Of a DNA stretch of 64,000 nucleotides, positions 1 through 19,337 are shown in pieces. Source of the stretch: Chaenocephalus aceratus. Lineage: Eukaryota > Chordata > Actinopteri > Perciformes > Channichthyidae. Under the pieces are notes generated by a model. The model made no database searches. It was not told the origin of the DNA and saw only the letters and a program-made list of their open reading frames with translations. The stretch lies in contig CM043798.1 of NCBI GenBank assembly GCA_023974075.1, positions 25,236,925 through 25,300,924 on the forward strand, given 5' to 3'. How positions within the stretch are numbered: position 1 is the stretch's first letter; every line of letters begins with the position of its first letter. The translations under genes and the position numbers were made by a program.

Positions 1-1162
1 ATCCCGTGATATTATCAGACTGCTTCAATGTGGCAGTATTTTTACCATTGCGCTTAATTTAATGAGTTTTCCTCCTTAGGGTCACCAGATAAAACTGAGC
101 GGTCGTGAGATGATTCTTGCAGTACAAGAGAAAACTATTTCTGATACCTCTTAGATCTTTTTGTGCATCAAACAGTTATTTAAATGAAATAATCAGAAGT
201 TTAAATTAGAAACATTTCTTTGATGGAACAGCGAACAACTAGTTTTAAATGTGACCAAACGATCACGAGCCAAAAAGGTTGAAAGCCACTGACTTTACGC
301 ATTTTATTTAAAGAGATTGGGGTTTGTTAGTAGTTTCTCAGTATGAAGTAGCATACAAAGGAAAACCTCAAAATGATACTTACTGTAGGTACAGTACTAA
401 AGTTTGCATCCCTGGAAATGTGAGATTGTGAATGACTTTCCCCACGTTTAATGAAGGTTTGTCCTCTATGACCCCTACATTTCTCAAAGACATTTTACTT
501 TCTTTATTAAATGCATCCAAACAAGGCAGCTAATTTCCCCCTGAAGCAATAAAGAGGAAGAGAGAACGATTCATAGAACGGAAGAGATGGATGCAAGCAT
601 TGAGAAGAAGGAGATAAAGTATGGATGGAAAAATAGTAACTTGTGACGGATGAGCAACAAAAACAGAGACGCGATTGGAGAGATTGATGGCCGGCTCAGA
701 GAAGTAGAGCGTGGAGAAGGAGAGAGATGGGTGAGAAGAGTTGAAGCTGGCAGCAAAAGTGAGTGAGAGGTTGAGAGAGGAGGATGAAGAAGTAGAGGAA
801 AGGTTCATCTCTCTCTCCCTCTTCGTCTCAATACCTCTCCTCCTCTAATTCTTTCTTTCTTGGCCAGTTGACAACTCAGTAGGAGTCAGACTACCATCTG
901 TCTATTGGAGAGGAGTGAACAGCGCTACACCGACTTCTCCTCCTCCTCCTCCTCCTCCTCCTCCTCCTCCTTATCTCCCTCAATTTCTCCTCCTTTCCCT
1001 CCTCTTCATGAAACTCTTCCTCTCCATTGTGACAGCATGTGAGAGAAAGAAAACCAGACAGAGCCAATTGACAGACAGGATACTAATACGCTAATATGCT
1101 AATCCTGCTTTGCACTTCTATGCTATCTGGGTTGGTTCATAGTGTACGTGTGTGTGCGTGCA

Positions 1163-1309
<147 letters not shown>

Positions 1310-1432
1310 GTGTATGCATGTGAGGCAAGGCCTAGCCCCTGGGTAATAAAACAATACAAAGAGGGCTTTAGGCCTGCTGGGCGCGCAACAGCACTTGAAT
1401 ACCAAATCAGCCAGCAGAGATCACTGGGGGAA

Positions 1433-1588
<156 letters not shown>

Positions 1589-1599
1589 GGTCTAGCATT

Positions 1600-2059
<460 letters not shown>

Positions 2060-2597
2060 GCAGTAAGACAGATAGCAGGAAGCAGCCTTGTTTTTCCAGT
2101 GGTGACCGTTGTTCGCTAACTCCTGCTTCTAAAAGTAGGAGAGCAACTTCACAACAGCTCCGGGCACAGATGGATGAGTTTCTAAAAAAAGAGAGGGAGA
2201 TTGAGGATGGGGGGGGTGCATGACAAAGCAAACAAAACGGGGTTTAAAAAAAGATATAGAGTATGGAGTGCCGTAGAAAGGATTTTACAGTTAAAACGCC
2301 TTTTTTTACCAGTTTCACTTCTCTGTTGGGCGACACACCCGTACGCACCCATCGCTGTATTTCCCCTCTCTATCTCACCCTTGTCTGTCAGCCAGCCCTT
2401 GCCTTAATGGACCATACACACAATTACTACTGATTAATACACCACTTAACATTTTGACCCCACTCAGGCAACACACACACATACACACCACTTAACATGC
2501 TGGCCTTGCGCTGGTATCATTGGCTTCTCAGGTACCCAGCATGCCGCAGGGCAGCCCCGCTGAGACCACTGCTGTCTGAAGTGGGGAGTCAAAGCGT

Positions 2598-2811
<214 letters not shown>

Positions 2812-2900
2812 GGCAGTGCCAGCCTCCTGAGGGACGGCCATCCAGTGCATGTCCTCAGGGAGCCTCAACACTTTAGGAATGGCACTACAGCGAGGGGCCC

Positions 2901-3050
<150 letters not shown>

Positions 3051-4676
3051 GTCGATTGGTGAACAGTGGGGCCTGATCATCATCAAGGGCCCCAGAGGGA
3101 GGATTGACTGTTATATGTGAAAGGTGGATAAAAGATTGAGAGTGTTATGAAGAGGGGCGCGTGAAAAGCTGTCAAGGTGTCACTGCATTAAAAATTAACT
3201 CGAGAGCTGAACTACAGTCAAACTCATTTGATGCTGGCAAAAATATTATATTTCATGGGAATGGGTTTGTGAGGAGAGGAGTTTAAGGAACCCGGAGAAA
3301 ATGGTGTTGAACACTTGGTAATGTAGTATTCTGACCTGGAGACTTTGAATCAACGACAGCTATTCAATTAATTGTGTTTCTAAAATAAAACAATGTAAAC
3401 CTGCAATTATAGTTTGTTGTTGTGTTTAGGAGACTCATGTGGCAGCTTAAAACATTTTGCTGAAATGTAAAGTTGTACTTCGATATGGCTATGTTTACCA
3501 GAGAGGAGCTTAATGTGTGTGTGTGTGTGTGTGTGTGTCTGTGTGTTGTTTGGTGCAGAGCAGGGACTGTAAAGCCAGTTGTTAGCGCTTTTCAGTCAAC
3601 CTAAACAGTAAAGACAGCAAAACAATTAGCCGTAAATGGTAATAAAGCTGGTAGGATAAGTGACTTGTTTTTTAATTGTGTGCACATTCTCATTCATTGA
3701 AAATAACATTTTTAAAATTACGTGTAATGTCACAAAATGTTGCCATGACACAAATGTTTTTGCTGAATGTCTCTACTGCAACAAGAGTGTTGCAAAACTG
3801 TCTGCGAAATAGCAGACGGTGACAAATTAGTAGCCAAATCGTTGTTTGTGGGAATGTGAGATGTGAATCCTGCTCTGATCCTGGTGACTCAAGAGCGCGA
3901 TGTGCAGTGACACAGAGACGTGTTGGTCATATTGTAAACATTTGTAAACAGTATCACTATTTTCTGGACTGTTGTACATCACAAAACCACAACTAAAATG
4001 ATTTTTCTTCGACAGTGTGTCTCCGACAGAAGGTAAGCCTGCACTCTACAGTCCAAGACCTGAGCTGTAATGTCACCACAAACCAGCTACATTTTGCAAA
4101 CCATTCACCTCGATATGGTAAGATTGTCAAAGTGAGCCGAGAGCAGAAAGATAAAAGCACCAAAAGCAACTGAGGGAGTTAAATGATATAAAGAGAGCAG
4201 CAAAGGAAAGCCACATTACAGAGATAAAAGGTTTGAATGTGGCATAAAGGTAGCAGTGAGGGAGTTACAGATCAAGGTGTGCGAGGATCACAAGGGAGAG
4301 GCAGGGATGGTGTGACAGGGAAGGCTGGAGGGAGGGAGTGAGTCACAAATACAAATCAGAGGAGAAACACTGAGAAGGGTATTAATTATATTCAGGGCAC
4401 TGATGTGAACACACCATGGGCCTGATGTTCCCGTGATGGATACATGAACATGCACATCACACAAACCCAAGGGGGTTACCTGGAGAGAGAAGTGTGATGG
4501 TGTGACAGCTCAGACACAACGTTTGTGTTTCTACTGAGTTGATGAATGCATGAGGCTGCAAGTTCCTAGAAGTGGAGGTAACTGGGGTTTCAATTGTGTG
4601 GGCAGAAAAAAATGAACCCTCCTAAAATGTTAGGAACTTCCTACACATATCAAGTGATTTCACATGAGTAGAATTA

Positions 4677-4819
4677 GGCAAGGCAAGGCAAGGCAAGGCA
4701 AGGCAAGGCAAGAGGCAAGGCAAGGCAAGGCAAGGCAAGGCAAGGCAAGGCAAGGCAAGGCAAGGCAAGGCAAGGCAAGGCAAGGCAAGGCAAGGCAAGG
4801 CAAGGCAAGGCAAGGCAAG
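4677..4819 (-). repeat. (TTGCC)n tail of a LINE
   Basis: Tandem GGCAA units (TTGCC on the minus strand), with one irregular unit near 4711. It abuts the 3' end of the minus-strand LINE that follows, so it is best read as that element's terminal microsatellite. Confidence 0.85.
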
Positions 4820-5775
4820 TTTATTTATATAGCACCTTTCAACACAAGGCAATTCAAAGTGCTTTACAAAAAACGAAAGACATTAAGAAAATGGCATTTA
4901 AAATAAATAAACATTAAAAGAAAAAATACATGGATAAAAGTTACAGTGCAGTTTAAGATGTGAATAGTTCAATTAAAAGCAGCGGGAAAAAGAAAAGTCT
5001 TTAGTCTGGATTTAAAAGTAGTCAGAGTTGCAGCGGACCTGCAGGTTTATATATTTGGAGCATAATAACTGAACGCTGCTTCTCCATGTTTAGTTCTGAC
5101 TCTGGGGACAGAAAGCTGACCAGTCCCTGAAGACCTGAGAGATCTGGATGGTTCATAATTTAGCAGGAGGTCAGAAATGTATTTTGGGCCTAAACCATTC
5201 AGTGCTTTATAAACCAGCAGCAGTATTTTGAAATCTATTCTTTGACACACAGGAAGCCAGTGTAAAGACTTCAGAACATGGAGTGATGTGATCCACTTTC
5301 TTAGTGTCAGTGAGGACTCGAGCAGTGGCGTTCTGAATCAGCTGCAGCTTCCTAATAGATGTTTTAGTGAGACCTGTGAAGACACCATTGCAGTAGTCGA
5401 GTCGACTGAAGATAAAAGCATGGACAAGTTTTTCCAAATCCTGCTGTGACATTAGTCTTTTAATCCTAGATATATTCTTTAGGTGATAGTAGGCTGATTT
5501 AGTAACTGTTTTAATGTGACTGTTGAAACTCAGGTCAGAGTCCATGACTACACCTAGATTTCTGGCTTTATCTGTTGTTTTGAACATTGCAGACTGAAGC
5601 TCAGCGCTAACTTTTATACGTTCTGCCTTGGCTCCAAAAACCATTACCTCAGTTTTATCTTTGTTTAATTGGAGAAAGTTCTGACACATCCAGTCATTGA
5701 TTTGTTCAATGCACTTACTCAGTGTTTGAATTGGAGCATAGTCTCCTGGTGAAATTGTTACGTAATTAGCAATAA
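4820..5775 (-). mobile_element. 5'-truncated L2/CR1-type LINE
   Basis: The minus strand encodes the C-terminal part of a LINE reverse transcriptase. Recognisable blocks are INDWMCQNFLQLNKDKTEV, SRLDYCNGVFTGL, LLVYKALNGLGPKYISDLL and EAAFSYYAP. Two ORFs, 5788-5207 and 5250-5047, cover it in different frames, so at least one frameshift is present. Homology starts just after where the catalytic YADD motif should be, so the copy cannot be active. The untranslated end reads TGTAAAGCACTTTGAATTGC and a TATAAATAAA box before the (TTGCC)n tail. Family assignment beyond L2/CR1-like is not secure. Confidence 0.85.
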
Positions 5776-6783
5776 AGCAGTATAACAATACTCAATCACA
5801 TTAGTTTAACCAGCAACATACAGTTTAAAAAGTAAAAGGACATCAGTTGCCATTCAGTGGGTTGTATATATACACGTTTGATATATATCATACGAAGTAA
5901 CTATAAGCTGTCAAACATTGAAGTAGAGAAAAAGGTCCCTCTTAAAACACTTAGTGTGGCACAGATTATTAATGACATGAGAAAGTGTTTTAATGAATCT
6001 GGCACATTTCAATATTTTCACACAAACTGTCTCTTCGTGTTTTTATATGTTGACCTAGAATAACATCTGCTCATAGCATATAAGCTAATAGTATATACAG
6101 GCATAGCCATATAAACATTTAAGACATCTACAGTTTAACAAGCATCTATTACAAATATTTGTTTCTTACTCACACAAGAACATGTTAAAGAAATATAAAG
6201 GTGGAATAAAAATCATGGGTTGAACACAGCTGATGAGTGACTGTGTTTTGAGTGAAGTGTTAGAAATGACTTGTGTGTGTATCAGCCTGTGTGGAGTCCA
6301 CTAATGAGATATTGACTCCATTGTGACTTTGGTACATTGTTTATCCCACTTATTTATTTATGAACAATTGATGTTTGTATTCAGCAGAGTTTTTTACAAA
6401 TACACACAGTGAACGAGCGAGGAGGGGAGATCAATATGCAACGTTACCACAGGATGGTCTTTAATGTTATTTTCATTTGGAAAACACAAACCCTTTGTTT
6501 ATTTCCATTTCCACAACCCTCATTCTCTTATGATTGATACCTCTCAGTATAGCTGTTACACCCCCATCCAAACACACACACACACACACGCCTCTCTCTC
6601 CTGGCTGTGTCAGCAGCAGTACTTGAGCCTTTGTGTCTCCTTCCTATCATCTTGTTAAAAATTAAAGTGATTCTACTCTCCTCCATCTTTCTCTCTCTCT
6701 CTAATGCTAATCTGTTCCCTGTTGGACCCGTATGCAGATGAGACGCAAATACAGCAGAGCCTGATGAATAGTGATGAGGCTAC

Positions 6784-6818
<35 letters not shown>

Positions 6819-9177
6819 ACACACACACCTGAGCAGCCTTGGAATGCCCTGTGGTTTACCTGTCTGCCTGTCAATCAAAGCACTGACCGAGTGAAGGAGG
6901 GTTTGTGTGTTTCTGTGTGTGTGTGTCCCTAAAATCACTCATTAAACTGTGAAATTTAAGTTAGAGTATATTAGAAAAATCTATTTTCTAAATATAATTT
7001 CATCAGAGCAAGCTATTATCTTTTGTCTGATAGTAGATTTTAGTTACAGACTGATTTTAGAATTGCTTTTCCCTTGTCTGTAACCTAAAAATGTTTGTAT
7101 ATCTTAATGTACCTTTATAAACAAACAAGCAAGAAATCAAACATTTATTTATATAAAAAAATCTAATATTATTGAAACCAATAGTTTTCCGAATACAAAA
7201 AGAGGAAAAATAAAATTTAAAAAAGCAGACTAGTGAAAGGCGTAGCAATAAAGAAAAAGTTTCAGTTTAGTTTTAAACAACAGTTTATCTTACAATTTTT
7301 TATTTGTATTATATTATAACAGTTGAGATAACAGATAACCCAAGAAGTGAAAAGCTGACATGGTGTGAGTTTTCATGGGAGCACATATGGACTAGATGTT
7401 TTCATACGCTTATTAGTCAGTTTATATGAAGATATGTCAACCTTGAACCTCTAATGTGTTTTCCCTCTAAACATTGTTTCCCCCTCTGAATATCTTACAC
7501 TGGGGGTGGGGTTTCCTCTTTGTCCCGCTGGTAGATGTATGGTTTCCTGCATTAGTGACCCGGGTGTGAATCGGCTCTATTACAGACACAGGCAGGCAGG
7601 AAACAGAAGTAACAGAAAACCCTCCAGGGTCAACATGTGCCAGAATTTGAATCTCTGCTGTCACATTTAATATTATATTATGTGAAAATAAAAACAGACA
7701 TGGGTGCATGGTGGGTGTAAAGATCATCATCATCATGTATATGCAAGGATCAAACAAACTAGACAATTATTATGTTGAAAAAAAACATGTTTCTTAAATA
7801 TTTCTTGCACATTTTCTGCTAAAATCCAAAATGCAACGATAAAATCTCATTGAATTTTTGGCAAGAGAACCAGGGTGATGCTAACATCCTGGTGGGCGGC
7901 AACAATACGTCCTATTACTGCATTCATCTATCGCCTCCGCTGAATATATAATATACTGCATAATAGCAAACTGCTGCTACTAATCACAAGCATACATATA
8001 CTCACACACAGCTGCAGTGTAGGCTGTTTCCTGTATTCCGTTCTCAGCGTGTCCACATTACTGTTCCATCTGCACAGGCATTTCCTGTCCGACCTTGAAA
8101 TCAGGCCCTCACCCACGACCACCATCACTTCACACACAGACACACTCTTCCCCCATTTCCCAACATACTCTGCTTTTGAAGAGAACACATCCTTTTGCCA
8201 TAACATGTACAAATCCATTCACATACTCATCCATTGTCCGAACACACATATCTGAAAACACCCAAGCAAAACAACTTCCATTCAAGCACTGACAAGAGTC
8301 CAAATTAAAGAGCGACTTGGCAAAAACAATGGAAGATAAATACGTAAATGCCTCGAACCTGTAATTATCAGTTATGAAAAATAAACCCCTTTGGGGAAGT
8401 ATTGAATATTGTTTTCCTGACTGGAGATACAGCACAAACTTTAACTTTACGAGCACCCACAGTTACTCTAATCTGCCACTTTCACAACGGGGAGCCGTGA
8501 TGTCATCAATCAGCAGCCCCGCGCTCGAGCTTCACCCAACACACCACATGTGTTTTTATTCAGCAGGAAAGTTATAGCAGAAAAGGTTAGGTCACAGATA
8601 GTTTACAATAATATTATTCATGTAAAGGAAAGTGGAAACGATCCCTGCATGTGACTTCACTCTATTTACTCAAGCATGCCCTGAATACATTCATATCACC
8701 AGCCAGCAAAACTCAACACGTACACATTACACATTAATTGCATGAACTGGATTTCATAAGGTGATGGAAAGAAACCCAAAGCCAAAGTGAGACAATTAGC
8801 AAGGATTTAAAATAACAACTGAGGGCCTGAGGCGTAGTGTTAGAGCAGAGGAGACATAATGAGAGTCAGAGTTATGATTCCAACTCACAGCAGAAACAGA
8901 GACACTGTTGTAGTGTTCAAATACCCAATGCCAAATAGTTACAGCTCTTGGATTGGCATTCTGGTTGTAGTTTTTACTGCTTACTTGATGAGGAAAATAT
9001 TGATTAAATTACGGCACTTACATTTTGGAATAGGCTTTCTGTAAATGTGCTGCTGTTGGCTATGATTTAAGACCGGAGGCAGGACAAATGGATGGATGAA
9101 AACCATAAACTGCTATTTTTGATTAACAAATCTGTGTTTTCCAAAAATGGGTGCAGAGTATGTGTTTCTACTTGTAT

Positions 9178-9285
9178 TTATCACATTGTGGGGACATCAG
9201 TTTGTTTACACAGTGACATTATGGGGACTCGCCTCCCATTAGGGGTCCAGTCCCTACAAGGTGCGTCTCCAGGGGATTAATATAA
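9178..9285 (+). repeat. Partial copy of the telomere-like dispersed repeat
   Basis: It matches the 1600-1860 element over CATTGTGGGGAC, TTTACACAGTGACATTATGG, GGGACTCGCCTCCC and the TCTCCAGG segment. The central TTAGGG block is missing and there is no adjacent GT array. Confidence 0.7.
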
Positions 9286-11109
9286 TGCAACAACCTCCTT
9301 AGTGATCAAATCAAGTCTGTGTGCGAGTGTTAGAGTAATAGTTTCTGTGTGCAAAGGAGACACATCATCAGACACACAGGATACAGCACCGCACTTCCCA
9401 CGGGAGAATTCAGAACTTGCAAAGGAGAGAGAGAGATGTGGAACATTCACACGGCTGTGGTCTAACTCAAATAAACGGTTGACACCACAGGCAAAAAAAA
9501 ATCCCATTTTTGATGTTGATAAACCTGACTGCATTCTTAAATAATGTCTAGTTTTAAATGCATTTTGGGCTTCTTCACTCCAGCTGCAGAACATCTAAAT
9601 GTGTTCAATGCCATCCATCATTGATCATTGACTGAAATGCCTGCCAACTGCCAGCTTGGCTAACAACTGTATTGATAAGAAGCTAACACTGGTTAACCAT
9701 ATCAATTCATCATTCACTGCGGGTTTAGGAGGAGCCCGTTGAGTCCAGAGTGTTATTAATAAGAAACCATAATGGGCTGCCTTGGATGTATAAAGAAGCT
9801 GCAATGTCCTGTTTTGGATTCAAAATAAAATACCCTGATTTACAACTGACCATGTTCAAAACAAATGTATGCGAGTAGTTATATTATTAGTAAGTAATGA
9901 GCTTAAAATGGTGCCCTACTCTCTCCAAGGACCACATCGTACACAAACAAAACAAGAATGATGATCAAGACACTCAACTGCCTTGCTCAAGGACTTCTCA
10001 ATAACAGTAGCTGAAGGTAAAGGTAGTGTACCTTCATCTGTTCTCCCATCCCTGTATCTTTAATATTCAAACCTCATCATCAACAACTCACTTCTAGTGT
10101 AATGTATCTACTGCTGGCCCTTTAAGCTGTTTTCACTAACCCACACACAAATATATAATATAATAATATAAACACACCCATTTCCTGAAAGAATCAACCT
10201 TATGTCATGTTCCCAGTGGACTGGAGCATCTGCAGCAAATCAACCTCGCCTTCATTTCCACTCCCTCTTTCCCCTCTAAACCCACCCACTTGCTTCCTTC
10301 ATTTTTTTGTTGCATTTTTCACTAATTAAGATCAACTGTAACAGGCCAAAAATGAACTTCTTCTATCTTTGCAACAAAACACGCAGTCATTGGCTCTTAA
10401 TGTGTGCCGACGTGCACAGGTGCTTGTCCTCAGCCTGTGGAAGCCGTTTCAATGCTGCTCAAAAACCCCCACTAGAAAAAAGAGAGAAAATTCCATCAAT
10501 GCTTTTCGCATAACTTCATTAGAACCCTACTCTTTTACCATTAGGTGGACTCCTTTTGATCCGGGTCACCAAATGTTTATGAATATGTGTGCAGTTGTGT
10601 GTTTTCCTTTACAGAGGCAAGAATGTTTGTCTTGTCCTCGAGCTGCCTTCTCCTCCTGGGGCCAACTATCCAGGTGTTGAAGTATTTTCTCTGTTCTAAT
10701 AAGATTCAATTTAGCTATTAAAAAAACAGCTGCTTTTAGGTCTGTGGTACATGGTCAGCAAAGTCTATTGAGTATGTGTGTGGGAAAGAGAGAGCAGATA
10801 CATTAGTATTGACTTGTGGTCAGAACCACCAATTGACATGACTCTTTTGGCACCATACTGCTCTAGTTCTCACACTGGAAGTCCCCCCTCTACTTGTGCT
10901 CAGTGTTAATGGAGCAGGACCTGTCGATGCTTCGCAGCGGACACATCTACTCGCTGGAATTTCCCATGGCTGATCATCATCTTTGGTCACGGGCGCCTTC
11001 CAACCCCGCCATCTCGCCCACTCTCCATCCCAACGCAACAAAACAAATCAAACAACTCACAGTTTCCCATTATGCTCTCCTCTCTGCCTGTCAGCATCTG
11101 GTTCCAATC

Positions 11110-11435
<326 letters not shown>

Positions 11436-11917
11436 ATTTTCCATACATGTTCTCCTAAGATACAAAGCTCTTTGTCCAAACTCTTTCTCCATCTCTCTGG
11501 CTCCTCCTTCCTCTCACGCCCTCTCCATCTTCCATCTCTCCCTCTCCCTCTCTCTATTTTAGTCTTGCTTTTCTTGGCGGCAAGTCAGACCTCAGGCAGA
11601 CCTAGAGGTCTTTTTCCCAAGCGATCTCCAGGGTGGACTCCAGGGAACAGTACACACACACACACACACACACACATTCACATGCTCGGTCCATTTCCTC
11701 CTCCGTCTCTGCTCCTATCCCATATCTTTCTCTGTCTGCACCTCCTTGTTGACTCGTACATTATTGTTGTATTAATGTTAAACTGTGTTGCAGTCAGAGC
11801 TTATTGAAAAACAGAGAACACACTGTTCAAAATCAAGTGTTATGTTCTTGGCCCGGCTAAACTCTCTTCAGCACGTACACCCATTTGTACTTTACATGCT
11901 TTGTGTGTGTTTTAAAG

Positions 11918-11985
11918 CTTTATTTACCCAGGTTCGTCCCACTGGGATTAGGGATCTCGTTTACAAGGGAGATCTGCTCGAGAAT
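11918..11985 (-). mobile_element. LINE 3'-tail fragment (antisense)
   Basis: It reads TTTATTTACCCAGG, then CGTCCCACTGGGATTA and TTTACAAGGGAGATCTG. This is the reverse complement of the kind of tail seen at about 33715-33785 (AAAGAGATTTTTAATCTC, AATGAGACC, CCAGGTTAAATAAAGG), so both probably come from the same LINE family. Confidence 0.6.
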
Positions 11986-12963
11986 TCAGCAGCACATTTA
12001 GTTAGACAGAAAAACTGCACAAATGCACAAGGTTAAACTAGATTTAAATCAAGATTGGATAACGCTGAAGGATTATTATCAATTAATAACAAGATTTGTG
12101 CTGTATCTTTTATTCAAACCTGCAAAAGAGGTATTTTAAAAGAAACAAAATGATTGAGCTCATTTTCATTCTAAGTGGCAATGAGTGGTAAAGATCATAA
12201 ACACTGTGTGGACATATTGTTACCAGAAGAAGTCATGCATTTAAACGTCATACTTGTAAAAGCATCCAAATTGTAATAAGTGATTACCCATGATGCACAA
12301 TGACCCACGGCAAAAATATATATATTAGTAAAGTGCATAAAATAAATGCATTGTAAATTATTTGTAATATTGTGTTTGTATTTATAGTTGAGGAACTAAA
12401 GTAAAACAAATGTGTATGTTTGCTTCCACTTTAATTGTAACAGTATAAAGTAACACAACATTTAAATACTCAAGCAAAGTAAAAACTACCTTAAAATGTT
12501 ACTCAAATATAGTTTCCATTGCTTCCTGCAAGCAATACTGAGTCTGAAACGTCATAACATTTTCAAGGTTTCAAAATGTAACTTGTAGTCCTTATTTTTC
12601 TATTGTGACATAACTGATATCTATTATCTAAAGTTTACAACTAACAGAGGCAACAGCAGGATTACACTGCCCTCTAGTGGTGAGGCAGACTGAAGACCAC
12701 GTGTGAGGAGTTTGTGAGGAGCAGGGAGTTGTTGGTTTGGGGAAATATTTTCTTTTATTAAAAAAAAAAAGAAACGGTCACTTTTCTGCCATTAATACTT
12801 CTACTCGTGGTTCACTTGAGAGTTACTTTAGGGGTGACACTGGAGGAAGAAGTATTTAAATATCTCCTGTTGATCAAAAGGGTTAGGGAAGGAGTCCATT
12901 TTAAACAACAATGAAAACCAGAGAATATCAAAGCAACTTTTTATAGGCACTGGTTAACAACAT

Positions 12964-14532
12964 TTATGACATCTCTGTTAATGGTAAGCTGGCTGGCATT
13001 GGGGAAGGTTGGAGAAGAGGTGAAAGGGTAAAAGGGGTGAGAGCCTTTAGGAAGTGATATCCTCTTTTCTTCCTTTCTGTCTTCTCTCTTTTCTTCATTT
13101 CCTCATTTTCTTTCTCCTCTTTCTTCAATCTGTCCTTTCTCTCTTTCTCTTCTCGCTCTTCTATCTCCTTCATCCTCTTCTCTGCCTCCTTCTTTGCCTT
13201 TTCTTCCTCCTTCTTCATCCTAGCCTTCTCTTTGTCCGTTTTTGCAGCAAGCTCCTGAAAAGACAGAGACAACATGAAAGATGACATCTGATCTGAAACC
13301 AACTGTTACAAATAAACATGTTATGATTTAAATCAGAATGATCAGCTGATGAGGCGTACCTGCAGTTGAGCATTTCTCTGGTTCAGGAGCTGCATCTCGT
13401 CCCTCATCTCCCTCTCCTTGTTGAGCCACTCCTCTTCCTTGTTGAGCCACTTCTCCTCCACCTCTCTGCTCGGTTTCTGCTCAGATGTCTTAAGAATCTC
13501 CTTCGTTGCCAGCTCACACTCGATCTGCCCCTCGAGGACTTTGTGTTGTGTCTGCCACTCTGTCTCTCTCTGGCGGGTCTCCTCCAGATGTTCCTCTTCC
13601 AGTGCCATCACTCCCTTTCTGTCACTGGTGATGGCCTCCTCCTTCTCCAGACTGGCAGCTTCTTCATTCTCTGTAACAAGCCGTCTGCTTTCTCTCTCTT
13701 TCTTTAACTCCATCACAGCTTTGTCAAAGGAGGGTTTCATCTCATTGAGCTGATGGTGCTGTTCCTTCCAGGCTTTTGTTGCCTTTTCAGTCTCCGTCTT
13801 ATGGAATCGAAGACTTTCCTTCACTGAGTGGATGTACCTTCTGGCCAAAAACAGAGTTGAAACTAAATGTTCCTTTTCATCCAGCAGCATATTTTTTTTC
13901 TAGCTCCCAGCTGGCTCTCTGCTCCTTTAAAGCAGCATTTTTCTGCTGCCAGCTCTGCTTTTGCAGCCTTGAATCCCAGAAGGACCTGTCTCAGAGCCTG
14001 CAGCGTTACGCTGAGAGCACATGTGGAGAACTGAAAGACACAAATATTCATGTGTCAGAAAAGTGAATGAAGTGTCTCCATTTGCATCTTCTGTAAAAGA
14101 GCCCTTTATTTCATCCAGCAAAATAACATTACCATTATTATTATTTGCTTTAGCCAAAACATTGACATTCTCAATGTACTATAAATTGAGAAAATTGTGT
14201 TTCTAAATTTCACCAAAATACAGTCATTAATTAGCAATGGGATAATTATCAGCATTCAACTGAACAGTGTTTACAAAAACAAACACACAACTATATAATC
14301 TGTCAATTTAAAACATTAAAAGACTGTACAGATGGATATATTAATATAACTTGTTCATGTAAACTACAAATCAAAGAACTTTAAAGCTTCAGAAAATATT
14401 AGGAAATTAAAGAAAACTAGAAAATCTTACCTCATCTTCTGAGCTGTCGCTTCTCTCCATCTCTGCTGACCACAGATAGTGCAGAGCTATTGGACTTGTA
14501 GTATTTTCTTGTAGTTCTGGGGTACTTTCCAT
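12964..14532 (-). CDS. Uncharacterised coiled-coil protein, three exons
   Basis: Product not recognised. Exons are 14431-14532 (ATG at 14532, 34 codons ending SSEDE, GT donor), 13360-14030 and 12964-13254 (TAA at 12964). Exon 2 is highly charged with heptad character (for example KKERESRRLVTENEEAASL). Exon 3 opens with a Lys/Glu-rich helix (KARMKKEEEKAKKEAEKRMK) and ends in a Pro/Leu-rich tail. All junctions are in phase 0. Exon 2 as written is broken twice: an extra G near 13982-13993 and an extra A in the A8 run (13892-13899, sense strand). Removing one base at each gives 669 nt and a 353-residue protein. The gene lies downstream of htatsf1 on the same strand. It could be a structural coiled-coil protein or a decaying gene; I cannot decide from sequence alone. 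Confidence 0.7.
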
Positions 14533-15464
14533 GGATTCAGTCGTTTTTCTGAGATTTCCCTCAATTGAAAGTCAGTTTGTAACTCACTGGAGGTTTTAAT
14601 TCAACACAACAACATGTTGTCATAACAACAAGCTGCATTTTGAGTAGGGTTTAGAATGTAATGATGTCATGAGGCCTCAAAATGTTGGAGATTCAAAACA
14701 AAACTTTATTTAGAACATTAATGTTCTTATTTACAAGAAGCATCTGGGATTATGCATTTGTATTCTGTTTTAGCTTATGACCCATGCTCTGCAACGATCT
14801 GTAACAAAGAAACATTAATATATAAAAAGGTTTGCTTTATGATTGAAACTAGGAATATAAATGTTGGGAAATTATCTAATTGAGATTTATTTGACTAATT
14901 TGACTTATTTGAATTCAATAATACATTCAAATGATCATGGTGAGCTTTTTTTGTTGCAACAATAAGTACCAAACAAAAATAATATTCTGAAGTCTGTAGA
15001 ACACAATTTGTCTCTGCAGCATGTTTTATACATGACATATAATGCGTCATTATTGTGATTGTTTAGCCCTTATTTAAAAGCGGTCCCTTATGCTTATTTT
15101 TCTAACGCTAATATATTCCATTCAATGAATAACAAACCAGAGCAAACGTAGGCATTTGAAATGAAGTGTAATTACTGAAGCTGAACAATTTTCTACAACC
15201 CAAATCCAACATAATTGATATTTTAGGATAATCAGAAATACACTTAAACTGTAGACACACTGAAATAAAGGGAAAGCTGTTCAGGTCTATTTACAATGTA
15301 AATCAAAATGAGGAAAATAGGGAGGACAGAATCATCATTTTATTTTTCAACATTACAAAACAGCTCCAGCTCGCCTGCTCACCCCGGAGGTGTGCCACAG
15401 TTCTCATTAAATCAGGACTGTCCTAATTGGTTGCCATTGGGAACCAAAATGTGCACGTAGATAT

Positions 15465-19337
<3,873 letters not shown>

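Noticed and set aside
4622..4906. ORFs of LALPC/GKARQ repeats
   Set aside because: Translation of the (GGCAA)n LINE tail.
9277..9594. 105-aa minus-strand ORF as a gene
   Set aside because: No recognisable domain, no splice context, and partly overlaps the dispersed repeat.
10820..11041. Possible coding exon in either strand before the GT array
   Set aside because: Short open frames on both strands, no homologue recognised and no convincing splice sites.
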